A stretch of 64,000 nucleotides of DNA from an uncultured Roseovarius sp. (GCA_947499555.1 CANMOU010000003.1:124001-188000), one strand, 5' to 3'. Positions 53,722 through 63,378 are shown, counted from the stretch's first letter. Notes: generated from the letters alone by a model not told the origin. Program-made: numbers and translations.

Positions 53722-55260
53722 ATGAACGAACAAACCCCTCGCCGCTCTGGTGGACGTGCGGCCCGACGTGCCAGCCGCGCGGCCCCCTTGACCGAAGATT
53801 TGCGCCCCATTCGCGCTGGTCTGGAAGGTGGTGCATACAAGCCGCTGACGGACGCCCAAATTCAACAGATTCACAGCACCGCACTTGATGCGCTGGAGCA
53901 AGTCGGTCTCGCCGATGCGCCGGAAAGCGGTGTGGCCTACCTTACCGAGGCCGGTGCCGTACAGGGCGATGACGGGCGCATCCGCTTCCCCCGTGCTTTG
54001 GTTGAAGACATGATCGCCAAGGCCAACCGGTCTGTCACACTGTGCAGCCGGGATGGGCGAAATGACCTCGAACTGAGTGGCGCTCGGGTGCATTACGGCA
54101 CGGCGGGCGCAGCGGTGCATATGGTCGACGTGGCCGGGAATGCATACCGTGAAAGCACGTTGCAGGATCTGCACGACGCGGCACGGATCGTGGATCAACT
54201 TGACAACGTGCATTTCTGCCAGCGTCCCATGGTGGCGCGAGACATCACTGACAATATGGAGATGGACCTCAACACGGTCTATGCCTGCTCTGCAGGCACC
54301 ACGAAACATATAGGTACGTCCTTTACCGAGCCGCATCACGTGCCGCCGGCGCTGGAGATACTCTACATGATCGCGGGCGGCGAGGATAAGTTCCGCGAAC
54401 GGCCTTTCATGAGCAATTCCAACTGCTTCGTGGTGCCGCCAATGAAATTTGCCACCGAATCTTGCCAGGTAATGGAGGCCTGCATCAAGGGTGGCATGCC
54501 GGTGCTGTTATTGTCGGCAGGCATGGCAGGGGCTACGGCACCTTCCACGGTTGCCGGCGCCATTATGCAGGCCACGGCGGAATGCCTGGCCGGCCTGGTC
54601 TACGTGAACGCAGTCCGCCCGGGCCATCCGGCGATCTTTGGCACCTGGCCTTTTGGTCTTGATCTGCGCACAGGGGCGATGTCAATCGGCTCGGGCGAAC
54701 AGGCGCTGCTGACTGCAGGCTGCGCGCAGATGCATCAGTTCTACGGCGTCCCAGGCGGTGCGGCGGCGGGCGCGTCGGACAGCAAGATGCCCGACATGCA
54801 GGCCGGGTGGGAGCAGATGTGTTCCAACGTCATGGCGGGGCTCTCGGGGCTCAACATGGTCTATGAGGCGGCCGGCATGCATGCGTCTCTCTTGGGTTTC
54901 TGCCACGAAAGCCTGATCCTGTCGGATGACCTGATCGGACAGGCGCTGCGCTGTGTGCGCGGAATCGAGGTGGACGAGGAGACGCTCGCCCTGGACCAGA
55001 TCAAGCAGGTCTGCATGGGCGGCCCGGGGCATTACCTTGGCACCGACCAGACATTGGGCCGAATGCAGCGGGACCATGTTTATCCGACCTTTGGCGACCG
55101 CACGTCGCCCAAGGAATGGGCCGAAAATGGCAAGCCGAACTTGATTGAGAAGGCCGTGTCACGCAAAGAGGCTATTCTGGGCCAACGGTCTGCTGCGCGG
55201 TTTGATCCGGCACTGGATGCGGCGATCAGGGCGAAGTTCAATATTCATTTGCCAGCGTGA
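53722..55260 (+). CDS. Trimethylamine methyltransferase (MttB) family protein, non-pyrrolysine
   Basis: A 512-residue protein of the MttB superfamily, which demethylates methylated amines such as glycine betaine and passes the methyl group to a corrinoid protein. It has TDAQIQQIHSTALDALEQVG near residue 42, and the barrel segments GGMPVLLLSAGMAGATAPST and PAIFGTWPFGLDLRTGAMS. There is no in-frame amber codon, so it is not the pyrrolysine enzyme for trimethylamine. Its substrate is unknown; related proteins act on quaternary amines. No corrinoid-protein gene is adjacent. The first 20 residues are Arg-rich. Confidence 0.87.
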   Translation: MNEQTPRRSGGRAARRASRAAPLTEDLRPIRAGLEGGAYKPLTDAQIQQIHSTALDALEQVGLADAPESGVAYLTEAGAVQGDDGRIRFPRALVEDMIAKANRSVTLCSRDGRNDLELSGARVHYGTAGAAVHMVDVAGNAYRESTLQDLHDAARIVDQLDNVHFCQRPMVARDITDNMEMDLNTVYACSAGTTKHIGTSFTEPHHVPPALEILYMIAGGEDKFRERPFMSNSNCFVVPPMKFATESCQVMEACIKGGMPVLLLSAGMAGATAPSTVAGAIMQATAECLAGLVYVNAVRPGHPAIFGTWPFGLDLRTGAMSIGSGEQALLTAGCAQMHQFYGVPGGAAAGASDSKMPDMQAGWEQMCSNVMAGLSGLNMVYEAAGMHASLLGFCHESLILSDDLIGQALRCVRGIEVDEETLALDQIKQVCMGGPGHYLGTDQTLGRMQRDHVYPTFGDRTSPKEWAENGKPNLIEKAVSRKEAILGQRSAARFDPALDAAIRAKFNIHLPA

Positions 55261-55496
55261 AGGACGTGTGAACCGCAGTTATGTTGGCGTCATCCTCGGG
55301 CTTTCACCAGTCCGGGGAACAGCGTTGGCGCGGCGAGGCTACGCGCCGTATTCCGTGCCTCTTGCGAATAGAATATCGAAACCCCGGCCTACGGCATCGG
55401 ACTATCACCAAGCTTTTTCAAGCGCGTGGCTTTCGGAATCCGTCTGCTGAGCACTCACAAGGATCATTCACCGTTTCACCCCAGCCTCCCGCGCCC

Positions 55497-56447
55497 TCAG
55501 GCCGGTTCCCTGAGCACCCGTGGCACCTTGAATTCGACGTTTTCTTGCGCGGTCTCAACCACCTCAACCGCCACGTCAAACCGATCTCGGAAGGCGTCGA
55601 TCACCTCGTTGATCAGGACCTCGGGGGCTGATGCTCCGGCTGTGATGCCCATGGTCTTGATATCGCCCAATGCGCGCCAGTCGATGTCGGTGGCCCGTTG
55701 CACAAGTTGGGCATAGGAACAACCCGCTCGCGCGCCCACTTCAACCAGACGTTTGGAATTGGATGAATTGGGCGCACCCACAACCAGCATGGCCTCGGCC
55801 TTCTGCGCCATGGCTTTCACAGCTTCCTGGCGGTTGGTGGTGGCGTAACAGATGTCTTCCTTATGCGGTCCGACGATGGCTGGGAAACGTGCCTGAAGGG
55901 TGGCCACGATATCCGCCGTGTCATCCACCGAAAGGGTGGTCTGCGTCACAAAGGCCAGCTTTTCGGGATCGCGCACCTCAACATCGGCCACATCTGCAAC
56001 CGTTTCGACCAGCAGTACTTCGCCATCGGGCAACTGCCCCATTGTTCCGACCGTTTCGGGATGGCCCTCATGCCCGATCATGATGATCTGCAGCCCGTTC
56101 GTCGCATGCCGCTCGGCCTCGATATGCACTTTGCTCACAAGCGGGCAGGTGGCATCGACATAGAGCATCTCGCGCTTGGCAGCCTCGGCTGGTACGGATT
56201 TCGGCACCCCATGGGCCGAGAAGATCACCGGCCGGTCATCGGGGCATTCATGCAGCTCTTCGACAAAAACAGCACCCTTCGAGCGCAGGTCATCCACCAC
56301 GTATTTGTTGTGCACAATCTCATGGCGCACATAGACCGGAGCGCCCCATTTTTCGAGCGCCATTTCCACGATCTTGATCGCGCGGTCCACGCCTGCGCAA
56401 AAGCCGCGCGGGGCTGCCAGATAAAGCGTAAGGGGCGGTTTGGTCAT
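55497..56447 (-). CDS. ispH: 4-hydroxy-3-methylbut-2-enyl diphosphate reductase
   Basis: Last step of the MEP isoprenoid route, giving IPP and DMAPP. The 316-residue iron-sulfur enzyme has its three cluster cysteines in [20 protein letters not shown] and ICYATTNRQ, and the [10 protein letters not shown] and [10 protein letters not shown] segments. No anomalies. It is divergent from the NrtR-like gene. Confidence 0.96.
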   Translation of the reverse strand: MTKPPLTLYLAAPRGFCAGVDRAIKIVEMALEKWGAPVYVRHEIVHNKYVVDDLRSKGAVFVEELHECPDDRPVIFSAHGVPKSVPAEAAKREMLYVDATCPLVSKVHIEAERHATNGLQIIMIGHEGHPETVGTMGQLPDGEVLLVETVADVADVEVRDPEKLAFVTQTTLSVDDTADIVATLQARFPAIVGPHKEDICYATTNRQEAVKAMAQKAEAMLVVGAPNSSNSKRLVEVGARAGCSYAQLVQRATDIDWRALGDIKTMGITAGASAPEVLINEVIDAFRDRFDVAVEVVETAQENVEFKVPRVLREPA

Positions 56448-56523
56448 CGGTCCTCCTGTGCCTGTCCAGAGGTAAGCGCTTGGGCGCGTGACGTCCAGAG
56501 AGAAAGGGATTTCGGGGCAGGGC

Positions 56524-56567
56524 TTGACATAGTATCAAAATAGTAATAACTAATATGCAAATAACTA
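56524..56567 (+). promoter_or_regulatory. Promoter/operator of the NrtR-like gene
   Basis: TTGACA (56524-56529) is a good -35 element. Overlapping and following it are TAGT at 56530 and 56541 and ACTA at 56549 and 56564; TAGTAATAACTA (56541-56552) is symmetric in its ends. Repeated, partly palindromic A+T-rich half-sites directly before an NrtR-type gene are what autoregulation would look like. The exact operator is inference. Confidence 0.5.
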
Positions 56568-56580
56568 AGGAAGATGCGAT

Positions 56581-57291
56581 ATGCCTTCGATTTTCGACTA
56601 TTCCAGCCCGGCTATTGCGGTGGATCTTGCGATGCTCTGCGTCCATGGTGGCGCCTTGCGCTGCGTGGTCATGCGCCGCGCAGACGGGGTCGAGATGGGC
56701 GGTGACTGGGCCTTGCCCGGCGGCTTTGTCCATCGCGACGGGTCGCTTGACGACACGGTCAAGCGCGTCTTGCATGACAAGACCGGCATCAGCAATGCGC
56801 CCTTCGAACAGCTTGCCACCTACGGCGTGCCGGGGCGTGATCCGCGCGGACACGTGATCAGCGTGGTCTACCTTGCCATCATGCCTTCCGAGGTGCTGAT
56901 CAAAGGTGTTGAGGCCAATCCTGAACTGCGCCTAGCCCGCGTGAATGTGGACTGGCCCGGCGAAACAGGCGGCGCAGCGCAGGCGCTGGATGACACGGGC
57001 GTACCAATGCGTCTGGCATTCGACCACGCGGACATCCTCGGCGATATGGTCAAACGCCTGCGGGGCAAGCTTGACTACACGCCCATCGGATTTCAATTCC
57101 TACCAGCCCGCTTCACATTGCGGGACGTGCAGGAGGTCCATGAAGCCATCTTGGGCCAAGGCCTGACCAAACCGGCTTTTCGCCGAAAGCTATTGGACAG
57201 GCACGCTTTGCGCGCCACTGGTGTGCGGGAAACTGGCGGGGCCTTTCGCCCGGCCGAATTGTACGAGTTGTCACAAGATCAGGAGGAATGA
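56581..57291 (+). CDS. NrtR-like Nudix-related transcriptional regulator
   Basis: A 236-residue two-domain protein. Residues about 10-145 are a Nudix fold whose box reads LPGGFVHRDGSLDDTVKRVL then HDKTGI; the REUxEE catalytic core is replaced (KRVLHDK), so hydrolysis is unlikely and ligand sensing is expected. Residues about 160-235 form a winged helix with RFTLRDVQEVHEAILGQGLT and FRRKLLDR, as in NrtR regulators of NAD metabolism that bind ADP-ribose. It lies 2 bp upstream of the SPFH gene in one unit with a NAD-kinase-like gene, which supports an NAD link. Confidence 0.85.
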   Translation: MPSIFDYSSPAIAVDLAMLCVHGGALRCVVMRRADGVEMGGDWALPGGFVHRDGSLDDTVKRVLHDKTGISNAPFEQLATYGVPGRDPRGHVISVVYLAIMPSEVLIKGVEANPELRLARVNVDWPGETGGAAQALDDTGVPMRLAFDHADILGDMVKRLRGKLDYTPIGFQFLPARFTLRDVQEVHEAILGQGLTKPAFRRKLLDRHALRATGVRETGGAFRPAELYELSQDQEE

Positions 57292-57293
57292 TC

Positions 57294-58310
57294 ATGGCAC
57301 AGATCAAAAGATACCCATTCTTAAGCCACATCCGGTCAGAGACGTCGAGCCACATCCGGCAGTACAGCGGCGGGAAACTCCGCCGTGAGGGGCGCGGTCT
57401 GTCCTTTTGGTTCAATCCTGCAGGTGCCTCGATCCTTGAGGTGCCTCTTGCGGATCGCGAACTGACCTTTCTGGTCAAATCGCAATCCTCTGACTATCAG
57501 GATCTGGCGGTGCAGGGCACCATCCTGTGGCGCGTGGCCGATGCCGGCAAACTGTCGGACCGAGTGGACTTTGCACTCGATCTGAAAACCGGCAAGCCGC
57601 AATCCAAGCCCGAAGATCACATCCGCTCGGTCCTGTCTGCGCTGTCGCGGCAATATGTCGATGACTACATCAAGGCGCTGGGTGTGCGTGCCGTGCTGGA
57701 AGCTGGGCTTGCGCCATTGCAGGCCGCGCTGAACGCTGGCTTTGCCAAGGACCCCACGCCAGTGGTTATGGGCCTTGAGGTGATCGCGGTGCGCGTGGCT
57801 AACCTGAGCCCAAGTTCCGAGCTGGCGCGTGCGTTGCAGGCTCCGACCTTCGAGGCGTTACAGCAGCAATCGGATGAAGCCACCTTTGCCCGCCGTGCGC
57901 TCGCGGTGGAAAAGGAACGCGCCATTGCCGAAAACGAGCTGAACAATCAGGTCGAACTGGCCGCGCGTCAGGCCGAGCTGATTGCCCGCGAGGATGCCAA
58001 TGGCCGGGCCGAGGCTGAAGCCAAGGCAGCCGCCAGCAAAATCGCCGCCGAGGGCGCGGCAGAGGCCAAGGTCATCGGGGCCGAGGCCGAAGCGACTCGC
58101 GTGCGTGCGGTAGAACAGGCGCAGGCCGATATGGAAAAGGCCCGTATGGCGGCATTGTCGCAACTGTCGCCTGAGGCGCTTTATGCTCTGGCGGCGCGTG
58201 AATTCGCCACCAAGCTTGAGAAGATCGACAGCGTGACCATCAGCCCCGACATGGTGGCCGGCCTCGTCAAACAGTTGCAGGGCGTGATGCCCACTGCGGC
58301 TCGAGAATAG
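57294..58310 (+). CDS. SPFH/band 7 domain protein
   Basis: A 338-residue protein with an SPFH/band 7 domain (residues about 30-200; ADRELTFLVKSQSSDYQDLA and NLSPSSELARALQAPTFEAL) followed by a long Ala/Glu-rich coiled coil (about 200-290) and a short C-terminal part. No N-terminal membrane helix is evident, unlike most stomatin/flotillin relatives, so it may bind the membrane peripherally or form a soluble assembly. ATG 57294 is chosen since AGGAGG (57281-57286) is 7 bases upstream; ATG 57288 is too close. Confidence 0.83.
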   Translation: MAQIKRYPFLSHIRSETSSHIRQYSGGKLRREGRGLSFWFNPAGASILEVPLADRELTFLVKSQSSDYQDLAVQGTILWRVADAGKLSDRVDFALDLKTGKPQSKPEDHIRSVLSALSRQYVDDYIKALGVRAVLEAGLAPLQAALNAGFAKDPTPVVMGLEVIAVRVANLSPSSELARALQAPTFEALQQQSDEATFARRALAVEKERAIAENELNNQVELAARQAELIAREDANGRAEAEAKAAASKIAAEGAAEAKVIGAEAEATRVRAVEQAQADMEKARMAALSQLSPEALYALAAREFATKLEKIDSVTISPDMVAGLVKQLQGVMPTAARE

Positions 58311-58321
58311 GAGGATGAGCG

Positions 58322-59218
58322 ATGTCAAGTCTCCGCCCCCGTGTTGTGCTTGTGACGCGCGAAACCGAGCTTTCGGCGCTGCTGGCCCGGCACGGGACGC
58401 GGGGGCAGGTGGAATTCTACCTGTCCTCGCGCGGTCAGGTTTTTGAAGAGGTCGAAACCCGCGACCGCATTCAGCGGGATGCGGTCGCAGCGGCCAAGGT
58501 GATGGTGCCCCAGGACTGGTCCTTTGCCGAGGTAGAGCGCGGCGATCTCAACCGCTTTCTCTTTTTCCCAAATGACATCGTTGTTGCACTTGGTCAGGAC
58601 GGTCTTGTGGCCAATCTTGCCAAATATCTTGATGGTCAACCGGTGATTGGCGTCACCCCATCAACAGATATGGGCGAGGGGGTCTTGACGCCACATGCCC
58701 TGAAAACTCTGCCCGATCTCCTGCAACGCTCAGGCGCAGGCGATATCGAGGCGCAGGCCCGGGCCATGGTCGAAGCACAGATCGCCGGAGGTGACAGGCT
58801 TCTGGCGTTGAATGAGCTTTTCATCGGGCACCGCTCACATCAAAGCGCACGCTACGAGCTGCAATTTGGCGGCGAAAGCGAGTTTCAGTCGTCCAGCGGT
58901 ATGATCGTGTCAACCGGGACCGGCCTGACCGGTTGGGCACGCTCAATCATGGCCGCGACCCACGCTAAGTTCAGCTTTGGCGTGGAAGAGCCCAAGGCCG
59001 TCTTCTTTACGCGCGAACCCTGGCCAAGCCGCACATCCGGTGACCGCCTGCGCGCGGGGCTGATTGAGGAAAATGCACCCCTGCAAGTGCTGTCGCGCAT
59101 CAATGAAGGAGGTGTGATTTTCGCCGACGGGATCGAACAGGATTTCCTCGGCTTTGACTGGGGCGCGCAAGTCGATGTGCACGTGGCTGACGCAAGGCTC
59201 AGGCTTGTGGTGGAGTAG
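58322..59218 (+). CDS. NAD-kinase-like protein
   Basis: A 298-residue protein resembling the ATP-NAD kinase fold. The catalytic loop normally GGDGT reads GQDGL in FPNDIVVALGQDGLVANLAK, so the aspartate is kept but the flanking residues change. Later segments follow NAD-kinase order: NELFIGHRSHQSARYEL, then SSGMIVSTGTGLTGWARSI in place of the DGxxxSTPTGSTAY motif. It ends the NrtR-SPFH operon. It could phosphorylate NAD, another substrate, or only bind a nucleotide. GAGG before ATG 58322 supports the start. Confidence 0.8.
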   Translation: MSSLRPRVVLVTRETELSALLARHGTRGQVEFYLSSRGQVFEEVETRDRIQRDAVAAAKVMVPQDWSFAEVERGDLNRFLFFPNDIVVALGQDGLVANLAKYLDGQPVIGVTPSTDMGEGVLTPHALKTLPDLLQRSGAGDIEAQARAMVEAQIAGGDRLLALNELFIGHRSHQSARYELQFGGESEFQSSSGMIVSTGTGLTGWARSIMAATHAKFSFGVEEPKAVFFTREPWPSRTSGDRLRAGLIEENAPLQVLSRINEGGVIFADGIEQDFLGFDWGAQVDVHVADARLRLVVE

Positions 59219-59296
59219 GGTATTGTCTCTTGAAGCGGCGGTTCTGACGTTTTGCCCAGGCAAAGAAAAGGGCGCATGACGCGCCCTTGATCTTGC

Positions 59297-59869
59297 TTAC
59301 TTCACCGCGGCGGCCATCGGCTCTCGTGCCGGGATATCGTCGCGCGGCGGGCGACCGATGACATCCCGCAGATCTTCCAACTCGATAAAATTGTCGGCCT
59401 GACGGCGCAGTTCGTCAGAGATCATCGGTGGCTGGCTGCGAATGGTTGAGACAACAGAAACGCGGACGCCCTGACGCTGCAGGCTTTCCACCAGCGGGCG
59501 GAAATCGCCATCGCCGGAAAACAGCACAATATGCTCCACGCGCGGTGCCAGTTCCATGGCATCGACCGCAAGTTCGATATCCATGTTTCCCTTCACCTTC
59601 CGACGGCCTTGGCTGTCAGTGTATTCCTTCGCCGGTTTGGTCACCATCGTGAACCCGTTGTAATTCAACCAGTCAACCAGCGGCCGGATCGGCGAGTATT
59701 CATCATTTTCCAAAAGAGCAGTGTAGTAGAATGCGCGCAACAATTTCCCCCTGCGCATAAACTCGGCTCTGAGAAGCTTGTAATCGATGTCGAATCCGAG
59801 CGATTTCGCGGCTGCGTACAGATTCGATCCATCGATGAACAGCGCAAGCCGTTCGTCCTTGTAAAACAT
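59297..59869 (-). CDS. NYN domain (LabA/DUF88) protein
   Basis: A 190-residue NYN-domain protein, a PIN-like RNase fold. Acidic residues expected at the metal site occur in LALFIDGSNLYAAAKSLG, KGNMDIELAVDAMEL and VLFSGDGDFRPLV. ATG 59869 has AAGGA upstream; the longer frame to 60088 would overlap folK and is not credible. Likely an RNA-processing or RNA-degrading enzyme; targets unknown. It is divergent from folK. Confidence 0.85.
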   Translation of the reverse strand: MFYKDERLALFIDGSNLYAAAKSLGFDIDYKLLRAEFMRRGKLLRAFYYTALLENDEYSPIRPLVDWLNYNGFTMVTKPAKEYTDSQGRRKVKGNMDIELAVDAMELAPRVEHIVLFSGDGDFRPLVESLQRQGVRVSVVSTIRSQPPMISDELRRQADNFIELEDLRDVIGRPPRDDIPAREPMAAAVK

Positions 59870-60017
59870 CAAAAGTCCTTCCAAGTTATTATTTTTCCCG
59901 TCCGCGTTGTTCCGTGTGTGAGTGGTATGGAAACGGACGAGTTCAAAATGCGAACCTAAAAGTTTAGTTTCGGTCGTGCAAGAGTCTTGTAACCATCCAA
60001 AGGGATAGGTCACGATT

Positions 60018-60590
60018 GTGTCAAACAAAACGTTTCTGATCGCCTTGGGTGGCAATATTCCGACTGCGTTGGGCGGGCCTGAAGCCACGCTGCGTGCCGG
60101 ACTGGAAACAATCGCGCAACGGGAAATGCGCGTTGTTTCGCAAAGCCGGTTCTATGCGACGCCGTGCTTCCCGAAGGGCGCAGGACCCGATTACGTAAAC
60201 GCGGCAGCCGTCGTGCAATCCGCTCTGCCCGAGGACCGGTTGATCCAGGAATTGCATGCCATCGAGGCGGAGTTTGGCCGCGCGCGAGAGCAGCGATGGG
60301 GTCAGCGGACGCTTGATCTGGACCTGCTTGCAGCAGGTGATGCTGTGCTGCCGGATCTTGCAACCTACCAGTCTTGGCGCGACCTGCCGTTAGAGGAGCA
60401 AAAGCAACAGTCGCCGCCGCAGCTAATCCTGCCCCATCCTCGCATGCAGGAACGCGCCTTTGTGCTGGTCCCATTGGCTGAAATTGCCCCGGACTGGTGT
60501 CACCCGGTTCTGGGGAAAACCGTGACAGAGATGTTGGCCAATCTGCCACAGGATGACGTGGCCGAGGTTGTTCCGCTGATGGGAAATTGA
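60018..60590 (+). CDS. folK: 2-amino-4-hydroxy-6-hydroxymethyldihydropteridine pyrophosphokinase
   Basis: Transfers pyrophosphate to the folate precursor pterin. The 190-residue protein starts with GTG 60018 and has LIALGGNIPTALGGPE, the FxRxRxxxWGxRxxDLDL motif as FGRAREQRWGQRTLDLDLL, and LPHPRMQERAFVLVPLAEIAP. It is separated from argD by 204 bases. Confidence 0.93.
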   Translation: MSNKTFLIALGGNIPTALGGPEATLRAGLETIAQREMRVVSQSRFYATPCFPKGAGPDYVNAAAVVQSALPEDRLIQELHAIEAEFGRAREQRWGQRTLDLDLLAAGDAVLPDLATYQSWRDLPLEEQKQQSPPQLILPHPRMQERAFVLVPLAEIAPDWCHPVLGKTVTEMLANLPQDDVAEVVPLMGN

Positions 60591-60794
60591 GAAACCCTTT
60601 GCCTTCGGAAAGGATTTCTGTAAGAGCGCAGCATGATCAAAGACCTGACATATACCGGTTCCCGACGCCGACGCTAATGCGTCGAGCGCCCGCTATTGTC
60701 TTTGATCCCGGCATTTTGTCGCCAACCCTTCCAAGATTGACACGCACAGGCCCTTGCGGCACTCAGAGACCTTCGTGAAAAAGGAAATAACGCA
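60591..60794 (+). promoter_or_regulatory. Leader region of argD-argF
   Basis: These 204 bases hold no supportable gene. A hairpin (60669-60674 with 60679-60684, loop TAAT) and a TTGACA-like sequence near 60735 are the visible features; an argD promoter is expected here. No known riboswitch pattern was seen. Confidence 0.35.
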
Positions 60795-61985
60795 ATGATT
60801 TCGTCCGTTTTGCCAACCTATAATCGCGCCCCTTTGCATTTTGTGAAAGGGGAAGGCAGCTGGCTGATCGAGGCGGACGGGCGCCGATTTCTCGATATGG
60901 GGGCCGGGATTGCCGTGAATGCGTTGGGGCATGCGCATCCTGCGCTGGTGGCGGCTTTGACCGAACAGGCGAGTACGCTTTGGCACACCTCGAACCTGTA
61001 TCACATACCGCAGCAACAGGCGCTGGCTGACAAGCTGGTCGACGCCACGTTTGCGGACACGGTGTTTTTCTGCAATTCCGGCACCGAGGCCTGCGAGCTG
61101 GCCGTCAAAATGGCGCGGAAGTATTTCTTCGAAAAAGGCCAGCCCGAGCGGGTGGAATTCCTGACCTTCGATGGTTCTTTCCATGGCCGTTCCTCTGCCG
61201 GCATCGCGGCGGCGGGCTCTGAAAAGATGACCCATGGGTTTGGACCCTTGTTGCCAGGCTTCAAGCATTTGCCTTTTGGGGACCATGACGCCATTTCCGC
61301 GTCCATTGACGACAAGACCGCCGCGATCCTGGTAGAGCCTGTGCAGGGCGAGGGCGGCATTCGACCCCTGCCGGATGCCTGTCTCAAGGGCTTGCGGGAT
61401 CTTTGCGATGAACATGGGCTCTTGTTGGTGCTTGATGAGGTGCAATGCGGCGTCGGCCGGACAGGGCGGCTCTTTGCCCATGAATGGGCAGGCATTGAAC
61501 CCGATATCATGATGGTCGCCAAGGGCATCGGCGGAGGCTTCCCGCTTGGTGCGGTTCTGGCTACGGAAGAGGCGGCTTCGGGTATGACCGCAGGCACACA
61601 CGGCTCCACCTATGGCGGCAACCCGCTTGGGTGCGCCGTGGGCAACGCGGTGATGGATCACATAACGGCACCGGGGTTTCTGGACGACGTGAACCGCAAG
61701 GCAGGTCTTTTGCGCCAGAAGCTTGAGGCGCTCGTGGCGGGACATCCGGATGTATTCCAGTCTGTTCGCGGGTCCGGCCTTATGCTGGGTCTGGTATGCG
61801 TGGCGCCTGTCGGTGATGTGGTGTCTGCGGCCTATGACGCTGAACTTGCCATAGTCCCGGCGGCGGAGAACACTGCACGACTCTTGCCCCCCCTGACCAT
61901 CACTGACGAAGAGATCGCCGAGGCGGTCACGCGGTTGGAAAACGTGGCCCAGGCCATCCAGTCCAAGGAAAGTGTCGCGTTATGA
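60795..61985 (+). CDS. argD: Acetylornithine aminotransferase
   Basis: PLP enzyme of arginine synthesis. The 396-residue class III aminotransferase has [47 protein letters not shown] and the PLP lysine in [14 protein letters not shown]. An AAAGGAA site precedes ATG 60795. Its stop overlaps the argF start as ATGA. Confidence 0.94.
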   Translation: MISSVLPTYNRAPLHFVKGEGSWLIEADGRRFLDMGAGIAVNALGHAHPALVAALTEQASTLWHTSNLYHIPQQQALADKLVDATFADTVFFCNSGTEACELAVKMARKYFFEKGQPERVEFLTFDGSFHGRSSAGIAAAGSEKMTHGFGPLLPGFKHLPFGDHDAISASIDDKTAAILVEPVQGEGGIRPLPDACLKGLRDLCDEHGLLLVLDEVQCGVGRTGRLFAHEWAGIEPDIMMVAKGIGGGFPLGAVLATEEAASGMTAGTHGSTYGGNPLGCAVGNAVMDHITAPGFLDDVNRKAGLLRQKLEALVAGHPDVFQSVRGSGLMLGLVCVAPVGDVVSAAYDAELAIVPAAENTARLLPPLTITDEEIAEAVTRLENVAQAIQSKESVAL

Positions 61986-62908
61986 ACCATTTTCTCGACA
62001 TTCACAAAACCGATGCAGGAGAGCTGCATCAGATCATCGCCTCCGCGCAAAAGATGAAAATTGCCCGCAATGGCCGGACACGGGGTGCCTTGGACGATGA
62101 CCTGCCACTAAAGGACAGGGTCGTCGCGCTGATCTTCGAAAAACCTTCGACCCGGACGCGCATCAGTTTTGATGTGGGTGTCCGCCAAATGGGCGGCACA
62201 ACTATGGTGCTTTCGGGCACCGATATGCAACTTGGTCATGGCGAGACGATTGCTGATACTGCCCGTGTGATGAGCCGCTATGTCGATCTCATCATGATCC
62301 GGACGTTTGACGAGAGCGTTCTGATGGAGATGGCGGAATATGCCGATGTGCCGGTGATCAACGGCCTCACCGACCGCACGCATCCCTGCCAGATCATGGC
62401 CGATGTCATGACCTTTGAAGAGCATCGCGGCACGATCAAAGGCAAGAAAGTCGTGTGGTCCGGGGATGGCAACAATGTCTGCTCGTCCTTCCTGCACGCA
62501 GCGGCGCAGTTCCAGTTTGACCTGACCTTCACCGGCCCGGCACAGCTTGATCCCGAGGACGAGTTTGTCGGGCTGGCGCGCAAGGCAGGTTCAAAAGTGG
62601 TCATCGAACGCGACCCTTTCAAAGCCGTGGAGGGCGCAGATCTTGTGGTCACGGACACCTGGGTCAGCATGCATGACAGCCAGTCGAGCAAGGAACGCCG
62701 CCACAACATGCTGCGCCCTTACCAGATCAATGAAGAGCTCATGGCCCATGCCAAACCCGACGCGCTCTTCATGCATTGCCTGCCCGCCCATCGCGAGGAG
62801 GAGGCCACATCCGTCGTGATGGATGGCCCCAACTCGGTGATCTTCGACGAGGCCGAGAACCGGCTGCATGCACAAAAGGCGATCATGCGCTGGTGTCTGG
62901 GCGTGTGA
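61982..62908 (+). CDS. argF: Ornithine carbamoyltransferase
   Basis: Forms citrulline from ornithine and carbamoyl phosphate. The 308-residue protein has the carbamoyl-phosphate motif [27 protein letters not shown] and the ornithine-site [10 protein letters not shown]. It is coupled to argD. The gene after it is convergent, with an R1 repeat between. Confidence 0.96.
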   Translation: MNHFLDIHKTDAGELHQIIASAQKMKIARNGRTRGALDDDLPLKDRVVALIFEKPSTRTRISFDVGVRQMGGTTMVLSGTDMQLGHGETIADTARVMSRYVDLIMIRTFDESVLMEMAEYADVPVINGLTDRTHPCQIMADVMTFEEHRGTIKGKKVVWSGDGNNVCSSFLHAAAQFQFDLTFTGPAQLDPEDEFVGLARKAGSKVVIERDPFKAVEGADLVVTDTWVSMHDSQSSKERRHNMLRPYQINEELMAHAKPDALFMHCLPAHREEEATSVVMDGPNSVIFDEAENRLHAQKAIMRWCLGV

Positions 62909-62981
62909 GTCAGGCTTAAAGGAGCGCGCTCCGCGCGCGCATGTTGTCTTGGCCTTGCGGTCTTTGACCTCGGCCTCGGCA

Positions 62982-63016
62982 GCCTCCGGCGGGGGTATTT
63001 CAGAACAAGAAAGAAA
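62982..63016 (+). repeat. Dispersed repeat R1 after argF
   Basis: A full copy (GCCTCCGGCGGGGGTATTTC, then an AACAAGAAAGAAACG end) between the convergent argF and cupin genes, 8 bases before the cupin stop. Position like the copy between lectin and prs. Confidence 0.7.
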
Positions 63017-63024
63017 CGGGTGGG

Positions 63025-63378
63025 TTATTCCACGATCATGTAGAATTTGCGCAAGCGCTCGGTGATTTCCCAGACCACCGGCGCGCCCTTGGCGATGAAG
63101 AACGTGTCGCCGGGCCCGAATTCCTCGACTGCACCATCGGGGTGCGTCAGGCGCAGGCGGCCTGATAAGAGCGTCATCATTTCATGCACCGGGTAGGCGG
63201 CAATCTCTTCCCGGGTGGGGGCGCATTCCCATGTGCCGGTCAGAACGCTTTCGTCATCGGTCGCGAAATGGGTGTGGTTGAGCTCGGTCTTGTCGTCGGT
63301 GGTGAAGGCTTCTGCGGGGGCAAGGGCAGAGGTTTCCATTGTCGGATTGGCATCGAGGCGAAAAGGCAGGTGCGACAT
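63025..63378 (-). CDS. Cupin domain-containing protein
   Basis: A 117-residue single-cupin protein of the small sugar- or ethanolamine-cupin type: GTWECAPTREEIAAYPVHEM, LLSGRLRLTHPDG and the GPGDTFFIAKGAPVVWEI strand. The usual metal histidines of motif 1 are reduced, with one His in YPVHEMM. ATG 63378 follows an AGGAG site; an earlier in-frame ATG adds a non-conserved lead. Function unknown. Confidence 0.82.
   Translation of the reverse strand: MSHLPFRLDANPTMETSALAPAEAFTTDDKTELNHTHFATDDESVLTGTWECAPTREEIAAYPVHEMMTLLSGRLRLTHPDGAVEEFGPGDTFFIAKGAPVVWEITERLRKFYMIVE

Noticed and set aside
53722-55260. Pyrrolysine (amber) trimethylamine methyltransferase
   Set aside because: The frame has no in-frame TAG before its TGA stop, so pyrrolysine is not used.
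60693-61745. 350-codon minus-strand open frame
   Set aside because: Antisense to argD, which is complete and has its PLP motifs.
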